Below are positions 45,492 through 54,476 of a stretch of DNA of 63,129 nucleotides, piece after piece (the first letter of the stretch is position 1; every line of letters starts with the position of its first letter). Made by a program: the position numbers and the translations under genes. The stretch comes from an uncultured Eubacteriales bacterium. Its GTDB lineage: Bacteria; Bacillota; Clostridia; Oscillospirales; Acutalibacteraceae. The stretch lies in contig CAKUPP010000006.1 in the NCBI GenBank assembly GCA_934675165.1, positions 1 to 63,129 of the forward strand, given 5' to 3'. The notes beneath the pieces were generated by a model, which saw only the letters and a program-made list of their open reading frames with translations, made no database searches and was not told the origin of the DNA.

Positions 45492-46148
45492 ATGGACAGT
45501 GGTTACAACTTAAAAAAACAAAAATGTTTGAAGTGGGATCTACCTTGCTATAAAAAATCAGAAGATATTTTAAATACAATTTCGCACAGTATAGGCGTAG
45601 CTTTCGCAGTTTTAGCTTTGTGTGCATTAGCAAAAAAATATGCACATAGTATTAATCTTGTGTGGGCTATGATTTATTCTATTTCTCTTATGGTACTTTA
45701 TGGAATATCATCAATTTACCACGGACTTAAACCCGGAAAAATAAAAGCGATATTCAGAAAATTAGATCATTGTTCCATTTTTTTGCTAATTGCCGGAACA
45801 TATACTCCCCTGTGCGCTATTTTTATAAAAACCCAAATTTCTATGATTATTTTAAGTGGTGTATGGCTTTTTGCTGTAATAGGAATTGTACTCAACAGCA
45901 TCAGCGTAAACAAGTTTTCAAAAATTTCTTTATTTTTATATATAATGATGGGATGGAGCATAGTATTTATATTTCCTTCTGCAATGAAATGTTTAACCCT
46001 ATTTCAAATCAAATGGCTTTTGATTGGTGGAATTTTTTATACGGTTGGAGCAGTATTTTATGTTATTGGAAAAAAATGTAGTTATATCCATTTCGTGTGG
46101 CATTTATTTGTATTAGCAGGAAGTATTTGCCATTACATAATAATATGA
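45492..46148 (+). CDS. Hemolysin III / PAQR-family membrane protein
   Basis: The 218-aa protein has seven hydrophobic segments and the PAQR histidines and aspartate: ISHSIGVAFAVL, IYHGLKPGKIKAIFRKLDHC, LIAGTYTPLC and HFVWHLFVLAGSICHY. Bacterial members (YqfA, YplQ) are membrane proteins of unclear function; haemolysis is not a reliable reading. Confidence 0.9.
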   Translation: MDSGYNLKKQKCLKWDLPCYKKSEDILNTISHSIGVAFAVLALCALAKKYAHSINLVWAMIYSISLMVLYGISSIYHGLKPGKIKAIFRKLDHCSIFLLIAGTYTPLCAIFIKTQISMIILSGVWLFAVIGIVLNSISVNKFSKISLFLYIMMGWSIVFIFPSAMKCLTLFQIKWLLIGGIFYTVGAVFYVIGKKCSYIHFVWHLFVLAGSICHYIII

Positions 46149-46195
46149 AATAAAACTTTAAATAAAAGCATTTTAGAAAATTATATCTGTGCTTA

Positions 46196-46489
46196 TTATT
46201 TCCATCCTCGAAATATAAGAGGAATCCAACTTTTCTTGCGCGGTCTACATTCACGGCAATAATTTACAAGTATTGTGTCTTCGCCAATTATTTGTATATC
46301 GTCCCATTTAATTACTATATCGTCTTCCCTACCAAAAATTCCAAAACACTTTAATCTCCCATACACAACAATTGCTACTAGTTTTGCACATTTCATATCA
46401 ACTTCAACATCATTTACACATCCTATTCTGCAACCATCTTTTATGCTTATCACTTCTTTGTTTTTCATATCTACTATTCGACAAACCAA
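46196..46489 (-). CDS. ylmC: PRC-barrel protein, YlmC/YmxH sporulation family
   Basis: The start is placed at TTG 46489 (MVCRIVDMKNKEVI) after GGGGAGG; GTG at 46501 overlaps that site. The 97-aa protein matches the family throughout: VISIKDGCRIGCVNDVEVD, VVYGRLKCFGIFGREDD and IVIKWDDIQIIGEDTILV. A C-terminal CRECRPRKKSW tail adds two cysteines. The family is conserved in endospore formers; its function is poorly known. Confidence 0.85.
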   Translation of the reverse strand: MVCRIVDMKNKEVISIKDGCRIGCVNDVEVDMKCAKLVAIVVYGRLKCFGIFGREDDIVIKWDDIQIIGEDTILVNYCRECRPRKKSWIPLIFRGWK

Positions 46490-46575
46490 ACCAATCTGCA
46501 CCTCCCCAAAATAATGAATTAATTTATTTTTTAATCATTCATAATTATTTACAACTGCAAAAATGGAGGAATACT

Positions 46576-48927
46576 GTGAATAAAATTTTAAGATACTCTC
46601 CCGATATAAATGTTGGACTTACAAAACAAGAAGTTAAATCTCGTGTAAACGCCGGCCTTGTCAATGTGGATAAATCTATACAAAGCAAAAGTACAAAAAA
46701 CATAATATATGATAATGTTTTTACACTTTTTAATTTTATAAATTTAATTTTGGCGTTGGCAATACTTGCTGTAGGTTCTTATAAAAATCTTATGTTTATA
46801 TTTGTTGTAATATGCAATTCGATTATAGGAATAGTACAAGAAATAAGAGCAAAAAAAACAGTAGATAAATTAAACTTAATTTCTTCAAGCTGTGCTAAAG
46901 TCATTAGAGATAGCAAGCTAAAAAATATAAGTGTAGAAAAAGTTGTGCTCGACGATATAATTGTATTTAATGCCGGTAATCAAGTTATTACCGATTGTAT
47001 AATAAAAAGTGGCAAATGTGAAGTTAACGAATCTCTCTTAACCGGAGAACCTAATCTAATAATTAAAAAACCCGGCGATACTCTCTTGTCCGGTAGCTAC
47101 CTTGTTGGAGGAAATTGCATCGCTCAAGCAGATAAGGTAGGTGAAAATAATTATTCATCTATAATACTTAAAGGATCAAAATATATAAAAAAAACAAAAT
47201 CAGAAATAATGATTTCTGTGAACAAAATAATAAAAATGGTTTCATTGGCAATAATCCCCATCGGTACATTGTTATTTTATAGACAGTTACTAGCTTCAAA
47301 TTTTGATTATACATCTACCATCATAAAAACTTCGGCAGCTCTTATTGGCATGATACCTGAAGGATTAGTGCTTCTTACAAGTACTATACTTGCAGTAGGC
47401 GTTTTAAAGCTTTCAAAAAATCGTGTACTTGTTCAAGATATATATTCTCTCGAAACACTTGCACGAGTAGATACACTATGCCTCGATAAAACAGGTACTA
47501 TAACTGAAGGCACTTTTGAAGTACATGACATAATCCCTGCCACAGGGTTTACTCGCGAAAATATTTCTGAAGCACTTTCAAATATCAGTAGTGTTTTAAG
47601 CGATAACAATGAAACATTTAATGCCATAAAAAACAAATTTTTTTCCGGAGAAAAAAAATACAAATCAGTAGAGATTATTCCGTTTTCTTCAGAAAGAAAA
47701 TGGTCTGGCGCTCAATTTGAAACAGTGGGTACATTCATTATGGGAGCCGGTGAAATGATTTTTAAAGAAAATTATTACAAAATTGCAGATAATGTAAAAA
47801 CATATTCCGAAAACTATAGAGTACTTACCATTGTACATTCAGATAATGGACTTGAATATGGTGAAATTCCTAAAGATATTGAACTGATGGGATTTGTTCT
47901 TATCAAGGACAAAATAAGATTTAACGCTACTAAAACGCTAGATTTTTTTAAAAATCAAGGAGTCAAATTAAAAGTCATCTCAGGGGATAATCCTTACACA
48001 ATTTCAAAAATAGCCAACAGAGTAAACATTGATGATTCGAGCGATTATATTGATGTATCATCTCTAAAAAATGACAATGAAGTTAAAGATGCAGCAACCA
48101 AATATACTATTTTTGGAAGAGTAACCCCAATCAGAAAACAAATAATAGTAAAAGCCTTAAAAGATTCAGGAAAAACAGTTGCAATGGTTGGAGACGGTGT
48201 AAATGATGTTCTTGCTATGAAAGAAGCAGATTGTAGCGTAGCAATGGCAAGCGGAAGTGATATTTCCAGAAATGTAGCTCACTTAGTATTGCTCAACTCT
48301 GATTTTGCATCTATGCCTAAAGCTGTGGCCGAAGGCCGTATTGCTATTAACAATATACAAAGATCATCAACACTTTTTATTGTTAAAACTATTTATTCAT
48401 TTATTTTGTCCGTCTTATTTATGATTTTACCATTTTCATATCCGTTTACACCAATACAACTAACCCTTATAAGTACTCTTACAATAGGAATACCATCGTT
48501 TATTTTGGCACTAGAACCCAATAGAGAAAAAATTAAAGGAAAATTGCTTAGTAATATATTAAGTGAATCTTTACCTGCCGCACTTACTGTTGTCCTTAGT
48601 TTATTGACGTGTGTTTTGATGTCTTCTATGTTTAATTTTTCTTATGAAAAATATTCTACACTCTGCGTTATTATAACCGGTATAATAGGAATGTTTTTAA
48701 TATACAAAATTTCTTTACCGCTAAACTTGCTAAGGAAAGGCCTTTTGTGGAATATAGCAATCTTATTTTCACTATGCACACTTAGATTTAACAGCGTATT
48801 TTCTTTAGAACCATTTAGTTTGTTTAACTTTTTTGCATTAATTATACTAATTGTAACTGCCGCATTTTTTTACGAATTTATTTCTAAATTAGAAATTCAA
48901 AAATTATTTCAAAAAATAAAAAAGTAA
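46576..48927 (+). CDS. Cation-translocating P-type ATPase, CtpE-like
   Basis: I choose GTG 46576 (MNKILRYSPDINVGLTKQE) after TGGAGGA; the open frame to 46372 overlaps the divergent ylmC gene. The 783-aa pump has the actuator loop LLTGEP, the membrane signature MIPEGLVLL, phosphorylation site CLDKTGTITEG, MVGDGVNDVLAMKEAD hinge and three to four C-terminal helices. IPEGLVLL is typical of CtpE-like pumps linked to Ca2+ in mycobacteria. The transported ion is not proven. Confidence 0.88.
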   Translation: MNKILRYSPDINVGLTKQEVKSRVNAGLVNVDKSIQSKSTKNIIYDNVFTLFNFINLILALAILAVGSYKNLMFIFVVICNSIIGIVQEIRAKKTVDKLNLISSSCAKVIRDSKLKNISVEKVVLDDIIVFNAGNQVITDCIIKSGKCEVNESLLTGEPNLIIKKPGDTLLSGSYLVGGNCIAQADKVGENNYSSIILKGSKYIKKTKSEIMISVNKIIKMVSLAIIPIGTLLFYRQLLASNFDYTSTIIKTSAALIGMIPEGLVLLTSTILAVGVLKLSKNRVLVQDIYSLETLARVDTLCLDKTGTITEGTFEVHDIIPATGFTRENISEALSNISSVLSDNNETFNAIKNKFFSGEKKYKSVEIIPFSSERKWSGAQFETVGTFIMGAGEMIFKENYYKIADNVKTYSENYRVLTIVHSDNGLEYGEIPKDIELMGFVLIKDKIRFNATKTLDFFKNQGVKLKVISGDNPYTISKIANRVNIDDSSDYIDVSSLKNDNEVKDAATKYTIFGRVTPIRKQIIVKALKDSGKTVAMVGDGVNDVLAMKEADCSVAMASGSDISRNVAHLVLLNSDFASMPKAVAEGRIAINNIQRSSTLFIVKTIYSFILSVLFMILPFSYPFTPIQLTLISTLTIGIPSFILALEPNREKIKGKLLSNILSESLPAALTVVLSLLTCVLMSSMFNFSYEKYSTLCVIITGIIGMFLIYKISLPLNLLRKGLLWNIAILFSLCTLRFNSVFSLEPFSLFNFFALIILIVTAAFFYEFISKLEIQKLFQKIKK

Positions 48928-49134
48928 ATTTCAAAATTTTACATACATTATCGTATGACAAAAATATTTTTAAAAAAATAAGATCTTAGACACAAAAATT
49001 AAAAATATTTAGTATCTCCAAACTATGGTAAAAAATCATGATTACTTATTGCTTTTCTAAATTTACATAAATTTCATATTACCTTTTATGCATAGATATA
49101 GAAAATAATTGCATAATTTTCGACACCAGTGGTA
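48928..49134. other. Intergenic gap
   Basis: AT-rich, with no gene or stable structure evident; it carries the upstream flank of the promoter for the small membrane protein. Confidence 0.35.
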
Positions 49135-49162
49135 TTGACTAAAAAAATATATTAAATATAAT
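49135..49162 (+). promoter_or_regulatory. Promoter of the small membrane-protein gene
   Basis: TTGACT (49135-49140) and TATAAT (49157-49162) have a 16-bp spacer. GAAAGGAGT follows before the GTG start. Confidence 0.65.
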
Positions 49163-49197
49163 AATTATCATGGAATACTTGAAAGGAGTAATGTGCA

Positions 49198-49359
49198 GTG
49201 GAAGGTAAAAATAGATACAGTTTAATTTTCTTAGTAGGAGTAATAGCATCATTTGTTACTGTAGTAACAGTCGCCGTGTCACTTATTTTAGTATTTGACA
49301 GAAGAAAAAAACGTGAAGAACAAGAGCTCGAAGATTACTTAGAATCAGGTATAAATTAA
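49198..49359 (+). CDS. 53-aa single-pass membrane protein
   Basis: GTG start about 10 bp after AAAGGAG. The peptide has a hydrophobic core (LIFLVGVIASFVTVVTVAVS) and a highly charged tail (DRRKKREEQELEDYLESG). With a clear promoter and terminator it is a real gene unit; no function is known. Confidence 0.7.
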   Translation: MEGKNRYSLIFLVGVIASFVTVVTVAVSLILVFDRRKKREEQELEDYLESGIN

Positions 49360-49391
49360 AAAAATTAATATTATAAATTTGTAATTAAATA

Positions 49392-49448
49392 AACCTTTCT
49401 CAACCAAAGCAACTGTTGATTGCTAAGTTGTTTGAAAGGTTATTTTTT
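49392..49448 (+). terminator. Intrinsic terminator
   Basis: AACCTTTC pairs with GAAAGGTT, with an inner CAAC/GTTG stem, followed by a T-run. Confidence 0.8.
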
Positions 49449-49472
49449 GTTATTTTTGCAACAACTTCGAAC

Positions 49473-49620
49473 ATCGTAAATTTGCTAACACTGCACTATA
49501 GTGTTCTTGACAGATATCTCGTTTTTGTGTTTGTTTAGGACGAATTAACTTAATTGTAACACAACTTGGTTTCTATTACTTCTTTTTTTCTTTTGTAACA
49601 CATCAATTGTAAACCAACAA
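49473..49620. repeat. Dispersed repeat, copy A
   Basis: This stretch aligns in the same orientation with 62702-62849 (copy B) nearly without gaps, for example TTTTTTTCTTTTGTAA and the block around AATTGTAAAC, and in inverted orientation with 56235-56365 (copy C). It fills part of the gap before the next promoter. Broken reading on the opposite strand (KKKRSN, KLCY) hints at a decayed transposase start, but no frame survives. Confidence 0.6.
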
Positions 49621-49648
49621 AGCCGACAAAACCGATTTAAGTTTCAAG

Positions 49649-49677
49649 TTGAATTTTAAAAAAATTTATGGTATAAT
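49649..49677 (+). promoter_or_regulatory. Sigma-A-type promoter
   Basis: TTGAAT (49649-49654) and TATAAT (49672-49677) have a 17-bp spacer, ahead of the 49744 gene. Confidence 0.65.
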
Positions 49678-49743
49678 ATAACATATTGGTGTTAAATGCA
49701 TTGGATACTTAATAAAATATAATAAAAAAAGGTGGAAAATTTC

Positions 49744-51045
49744 ATGAAAAAAGCGAGTCAAAATAAAAAATTAATGAAATTAATGTCAGGAATGTTAGCC
49801 ATACTCACTATTTCATCTCCAACTTCACTCGCAACGAAACCATTTAAATTAGAAGACAAACCAGGCATATTAGAAAGACTTAAAGATTTTGCTTGGCCTG
49901 CTGCAATGATTAGTGGCGCTATAATAATTACAGGTGCAGTAATTTATGGTATATCAAAAATTAAAGAGTCAAGAAACCAAGAAGAATTTAAAAACAATTT
50001 ATACTGTATTTTAAAAGATATAAAGAATAAAGATGATATAAAATATACACTGGACAAAATCGAAACAATGCTGGAATCTAGAGTTGAAAAAAATAGAATA
50101 AATGATTTAAAATCTATATTCAAGGAATTTAGAAGCAAAGTACAAAATTTGGACGATATCAGTACTGCAAAAAAGGATTTAATGCAAGGTTTAAATATAA
50201 TAGTAAAAGACTTTAATATAAACTTTGACATCAATGAATTTAATCATCGCAGCTCAAATAAAGTAGAAAGTACTGTAGAAATGCAGCCAAATGTTGAAAA
50301 AGAAAGTGAATTCACACACGAAAGTAATGAACCCAAATTACTAAAAAAAGAGTTTGATATATTTAAAGTAGCAATTCTAGGTAGTGATATCGAAAATGGT
50401 AATACAATCAAATTTGATCAAATCAATGGGTGCAATCTAAATGAAGTTACTGTAAATAAATTATGTTCATACGAACCAGCTAGTAAGCTAAGTGAATACG
50501 AAGGAGTTACCATAAAAGATGGAAAAATAAAATTGCAAAAATATAAATATAACCGTCCGGAGGATGATGATAACTTACCAGAAAATTCAATTTATTTATA
50601 TGACTCAGTGTTCAGCTTCTATTATGTAAACAATTGCGAGGAAGCTAAGGATATATTACCAAAGTGTCAATATGCCATTTGCCCATTTATTGCTAAGTTA
50701 GATGAAAATTTAGATGAACATCTGAATAGGCTCAAAAATTTTGTAAAGTATTATCAGCCGATGTGCGATATTAGATTTCTATACTACACGAATGAAATTG
50801 AAAATTCTGATAGACTTGATGACTATATCCAAAAAATATGTAGTTTGTGCGTGCACCTCTATACACGCAATGGAGGAAAGTGGTTACAACAAGATATAGG
50901 ATCAAAGAAAATATCTAAAGCATCAGAAAAAGATGATTATAAAATATTTTTAAAACATATAGCACTTGAGTGTAGTAAGGAAAGATCTGTGGAATTTAAA
51001 GATTGGACTGGACATGATGTTTTACATGCAAGTATTCATCATTGA
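49744..51045 (+). CDS. Unknown 433-aa exported or membrane-anchored protein
   Basis: The ATG at 49744 (MKKASQNKKLMKLMSG) lies 8 bp after AAGGTGG. A signal-like segment (LMSGMLAILTISSPTSLA) is followed by a transmembrane helix (AAMISGAIIITGAVIYGIS), a coiled-coil region to about residue 170 and a linker. The last 220 residues alternate strands and helices (FKVAILGSDIENGNT, NSIYLYDSVFSFYY, YAICPFIAKLDENLDEHL, DIRFLYYTNEIEN) in an order like a small GTPase whose P-loop is not conserved. No family recognised. Its own promoter and the export features make a surface or host-directed role possible. Confidence 0.6.
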   Translation: MKKASQNKKLMKLMSGMLAILTISSPTSLATKPFKLEDKPGILERLKDFAWPAAMISGAIIITGAVIYGISKIKESRNQEEFKNNLYCILKDIKNKDDIKYTLDKIETMLESRVEKNRINDLKSIFKEFRSKVQNLDDISTAKKDLMQGLNIIVKDFNINFDINEFNHRSSNKVESTVEMQPNVEKESEFTHESNEPKLLKKEFDIFKVAILGSDIENGNTIKFDQINGCNLNEVTVNKLCSYEPASKLSEYEGVTIKDGKIKLQKYKYNRPEDDDNLPENSIYLYDSVFSFYYVNNCEEAKDILPKCQYAICPFIAKLDENLDEHLNRLKNFVKYYQPMCDIRFLYYTNEIENSDRLDDYIQKICSLCVHLYTRNGGKWLQQDIGSKKISKASEKDDYKIFLKHIALECSKERSVEFKDWTGHDVLHASIHH

Positions 51046-51384
51046 TTTTTCGCCCGCTAAAGGAGGCTGATACGAAATATAGCACTTGCGAAAAGATTGC
51101 TACTTGCTGTCTATAGACGGTTCTGTATGCCAAATGTTAATTGTTATCCCGATTCATCTTGATTTAACTGATCTTTGATGTATCCTTTAGCAATTTCCAA
51201 ACCACTAATCTGTTCTACATCAAAAGGCGTTTTTTGTCATTCAGACAAAGTTTTTGAAAATTTCAATATTATAAAATTTCTTTATATGGTTTATAAAATA
51301 TCATAAAAAAATTTATTGAAATTTGCTTTTGAATAATTTAAAATATAATTAATTGTTAATACTTAATAGATGGAGAATGTAAAT
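51046..51384. other. Intergenic gap with a short coding relic
   Basis: On the minus strand 51231-51144 reads PFDVEQISGLEIAKGYIKDQ plus LNQDESG and a stop, but the frame is closed just upstream by TGA. It looks like the end of a decayed gene that I cannot name. A TATAAT at 51344-51349 with a weak -35 probably serves the next gene. Confidence 0.35.
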
Positions 51385-52296
51385 ATGATTTTTAGATTAC
51401 CAGAATCGCCAAATGCAACCACACTAACTGCACAAAAAATTTTATGTTTAGAAGAACAGCCTGTAGAAGATGAATATTTTACAGAATTTTTAGCCCAAAA
51501 TCAGTGCAATTTCATAAAGTGTATATTCCGCCCAGGAAAAAGCGGATCTTTTACGCAGTATGAATGTGAAGACTTCTACGGCAGAAAAATAATCGTAAGC
51601 CTTTTTTATTTTAGCGATGACTGTGACGGCTCTGAAGAAGATTGCAAAAGCATGAAGGCGCTAATTGGCAAGTACATATACTTTAGATCAAAATTAGGGC
51701 GTAATTTTGATCTATCCCTGCTCGAAAAAAATACTATGTACAGAAGTAATTTATATAAATTTTATTTTGAAAATCCGACTCCCGGTTTCTCACTTAGTGC
51801 AACTCGATATAAAAATAATAAGCTCTACATCTTAAAAGAACTAGTTGATAACACAAACAAAGAAATTTTCGATAAAGAAAAGATAAAATATGATCAAGAA
51901 AGATCAGAGTTACAATCTCCAGATCCGCTGCCGGATAGTGATGAATTTTTTTATGATATTAAAGAACTAATTGATAATACAAACAAAAAAACTTACAATA
52001 AAAAAAAGACAAAATATGATCAAGAAAGATCAGAATTACAATCTCCGGATCCTCTGTCAGATAGTGATGAATTTTTTTATGATATCAAAGAAATAATTGA
52101 TAATAAAAACAAAAAAATTTGCAATAAAGAAAAGACAAAATATGATCAAGAAAGATCAGAATCACGATCTCCGAATCCTTTGTCAGACAGTGAAGAATCT
52201 TTTTACGATTCTACCGATGAAGAATCATATAATGATAATTATGAATACTACTCTGAAAGTTATGAAGAAAGTAGTCAATCAAGCTATTATGAATAA
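51385..52296 (+). CDS. Unknown protein with three 42-aa tandem repeats
   Basis: The ATG at 51385 (MIFRLPESPNATTLT) lies 9 bp after GGAG, within a longer in-frame ATG at 51370. The first 150 residues form a mixed globular domain. Three 42-aa repeats follow, each containing a basic stretch, KYDQERSE, SP(D/N)PL and an acidic DSDEFFYDIKE-type end. The tail is rich in Tyr, Ser and Glu (YESSQSSYYE-like). There is no signal peptide. Repeats with short linear motifs in a host-associated bacterium suggest binding to a host partner, but this is inference; no family was recognised. Confidence 0.65.
   Translation: MIFRLPESPNATTLTAQKILCLEEQPVEDEYFTEFLAQNQCNFIKCIFRPGKSGSFTQYECEDFYGRKIIVSLFYFSDDCDGSEEDCKSMKALIGKYIYFRSKLGRNFDLSLLEKNTMYRSNLYKFYFENPTPGFSLSATRYKNNKLYILKELVDNTNKEIFDKEKIKYDQERSELQSPDPLPDSDEFFYDIKELIDNTNKKTYNKKKTKYDQERSELQSPDPLSDSDEFFYDIKEIIDNKNKKICNKEKTKYDQERSESRSPNPLSDSEESFYDSTDEESYNDNYEYYSESYEESSQSSYYE
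51835..52212 (+). repeat. Three tandem 126-bp repeats inside the gene
   Basis: Units start at 51835, 51961 and 52087, each beginning AAAGAA(C/A)TA and 126 bp long with no length change, so the frame is kept. Units 1 and 2 are most alike; unit 3 has diverged at its 3' end. Confidence 0.9.
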
Positions 52297-52334
52297 TTAA
52301 TATTTCAAAAATAGTTTATCAAAAATGTGTAATT

Positions 52335-52373
52335 AAAAATTCGTAGTTAAATTTTTACTTACTACGAATTTTT
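52335..52373. terminator. Bidirectional terminator
   Basis: Perfect 13-bp inverted repeat (AAAAATTCGTAGT and ACTACGAATTTTT) between convergent genes. Confidence 0.8.
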
Positions 52374-52377
52374 AAAT

Positions 52378-53193
52378 TTATACAGTAAAATTCTTACGTG
52401 ATTTTTTATTAATTAAAATTACCAATATAGAAATTACCACAAGTATCAAACTAACTATCGACGATATTTTAACTGAAGTGTTTGGAATCATCAAACTATC
52501 TGTCCTAAAATGCTCAATAACTAACCTCAATGTTCCATATATCAGCAAATAACATATAAAAACAAATCCCGGAGAAAATCTTTTATGAATAGTTATAATA
52601 TGCAAAACTACAAACCCCAATAAACACCCAAACGATTCATACAAAAAACAAGGGTGAACACATTCGCCATGAGTATTTTCACTTATCATTGCAAAAATTG
52701 AATTGGTAGAAGAGCCAAAAGCTTCTTGATTTACAAAATTACCCCATCGCCCTATACTTTGCCCAACTAAAAGCCCCAGGGACATAATATCTAAAGCGTT
52801 CAAAAAATCTTTATTTTTAATTTTAGAAATAATAAATAAACCAATAAATCCACCTATGATCGCTCCGTAAATTGCTATTCCACCATGAGAAATTTTTATT
52901 ATTTCGGCCGGATTTTTTAAATAAAAATCACCTGGATAAAATATTATATAATAAATTCTTGCAAAAATTATAGCTAAAGCAGACGGAGCTAAAACAAAAT
53001 CGGCAATATCATCACCTGAAAAGCCAAAATCTGTTTTCCTAAAATTCATATAAAAGTATGCTACTAAAAATCCCACAGCTATGATAATTCCATACCATTT
53101 TATTGAAATAGAACCAATTTCAAAAGCAACTGGTGATAAATTAAAGCTTAATTTCAAATAAGGAAAAAGTATGTGATAAATATTATTTTCCAT
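52378..53193 (-). CDS. lgt: Prolipoprotein diacylglyceryl transferase
   Basis: The 271-aa seven-helix enzyme transfers diacylglycerol to lipobox cysteines. It has HGGIAIYGAIIGGFIGL, GQSIGRWGNFVNQEAFG and HPCFLYESFG in the expected order. The start at 53193 (MENNIYHILFPYL) overlaps ymfH by 11 bp. ZnuA in this window is one likely substrate. Confidence 0.95.
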   Translation of the reverse strand: MENNIYHILFPYLKLSFNLSPVAFEIGSISIKWYGIIIAVGFLVAYFYMNFRKTDFGFSGDDIADFVLAPSALAIIFARIYYIIFYPGDFYLKNPAEIIKISHGGIAIYGAIIGGFIGLFIISKIKNKDFLNALDIMSLGLLVGQSIGRWGNFVNQEAFGSSTNSIFAMISENTHGECVHPCFLYESFGCLLGFVVLHIITIHKRFSPGFVFICYLLIYGTLRLVIEHFRTDSLMIPNTSVKISSIVSLILVVISILVILINKKSRKNFTV

Positions 53194-54472
53194 TCTTGGA
53201 AGCAACTACTGAAAGTGCAGCATTATTACAATTCAATTTATACTTTAAGTGTTCATTTGCTTTAAAAATCGTTGCATCTTGCAATAAATTTATATATTCA
53301 AATACTTCTTTCCCGGATAAATCAAAATCAAGCTGTAAATTAGCTATACTTTTTATGTTGTCAAATATAGCAACACTTTTTCCGTAAACACACTTTTTAG
53401 CTCTTTCAAAAGCTAATTCGTCAATTCCAGTTTGATGTATTTTTTGAATATGGCTTTTTATTATTTCTGAAGCTTTTTGAGGATTTTTAGATTCCCCTGC
53501 AAAAATTACCGACGCATATCCAGGCCCTTCAAGATATTCAGTTGAAAAAGAAGAGCTATTTATGAGTTCATTTTTTAATAAATCACTATATAACTCTGAA
53601 GATTGAGAAGAAATACAATTTAAAATCAAGTCGTTATAAACCAATTTTTCTATGCTACATATTTCACCAGGATCAACATACTCTTTAAATCCAAGATTAA
53701 AAATTGAACCTTCTATGTCAAATTTTTCTATTATTTCATTTTTAGACACATGTGCGGGCTCCTCAGGAAAAAAGCGTTCTATTTTTACTGGTTTAGAATA
53801 TTTTAATTTTTTATCTATTACTTCAAATACATTATCAGGATTTACATTACCAGCAACACATATACACATATTACTTAAATTATAAAAAGCATTATAACAG
53901 TCATAAAGCATTTTCGGAGTTATTTTTGATATAGATTCTGTTGACCCAGCAATATCTATTTTAACTGTATTATTATGGTAAAGAGCACCTAGCAAATTTA
54001 TGAATACTTTCCAATTTGGACTGTCTTCATACATTTTTATTTCTTGTGATATTATTCCACGTTCTTTTTCAACATTTTCTTCCGTAAAATAAGGTGACTG
54101 AACAAGATTTACAAGTATTTCCAAAGATGCTTCAAAATTCTTTGCGCACGAAAACAAATAAGCTGTTTTTTCAAAAGACGTGTAAGCATTTGCAGATGCA
54201 CCAGTTTTAGAAAAAAGTGAAAATGCGTCCCCTTCCGGGCTTTCAAATAGTTTATGTTCCAAATAATGAGCTATTCCATCCGGGACACATGTGTATGATG
54301 ATTGATTTGAAACTTTAAATTTATTGTTTATTGATCCAAAATTTGTTCCAAATATGGCATAAGAAGATTGATAATGATATTTCGGATAAACATATATATT
54401 AAGTCCAGAAGGGTGTTTCATAAAATAATATTTTTCATTTAAAATACTATTTTTTATTATTTTAGGATTCAT
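53183..54472 (-). CDS. ymfH: M16 family peptidase YmfH
   Basis: The start at 54472 (MNPKIIKNSIL) lies behind AAGGAG. The 429-aa protein keeps the inverted zinc motif HYLEHKLFE (HxxEH) with the distal glutamate in EKERGIISQEIKMYEDSPN. In Bacillus YmfH and YmfF are linked to the 5-aminopentanol modification of elongation factor P. It lies just downstream of ymfF. Confidence 0.9.
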   Translation of the reverse strand: MNPKIIKNSILNEKYYFMKHPSGLNIYVYPKYHYQSSYAIFGTNFGSINNKFKVSNQSSYTCVPDGIAHYLEHKLFESPEGDAFSLFSKTGASANAYTSFEKTAYLFSCAKNFEASLEILVNLVQSPYFTEENVEKERGIISQEIKMYEDSPNWKVFINLLGALYHNNTVKIDIAGSTESISKITPKMLYDCYNAFYNLSNMCICVAGNVNPDNVFEVIDKKLKYSKPVKIERFFPEEPAHVSKNEIIEKFDIEGSIFNLGFKEYVDPGEICSIEKLVYNDLILNCISSQSSELYSDLLKNELINSSSFSTEYLEGPGYASVIFAGESKNPQKASEIIKSHIQKIHQTGIDELAFERAKKCVYGKSVAIFDNIKSIANLQLDFDLSGKEVFEYINLLQDATIFKANEHLKYKLNCNNAALSVVASKNGK

Positions 54473-54476
54473 AAAA

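Noticed and set aside
51835..52212. CRISPR array
   Set aside because: The 126-bp units are directly adjacent, have no spacers and preserve a reading frame; they are protein repeats.
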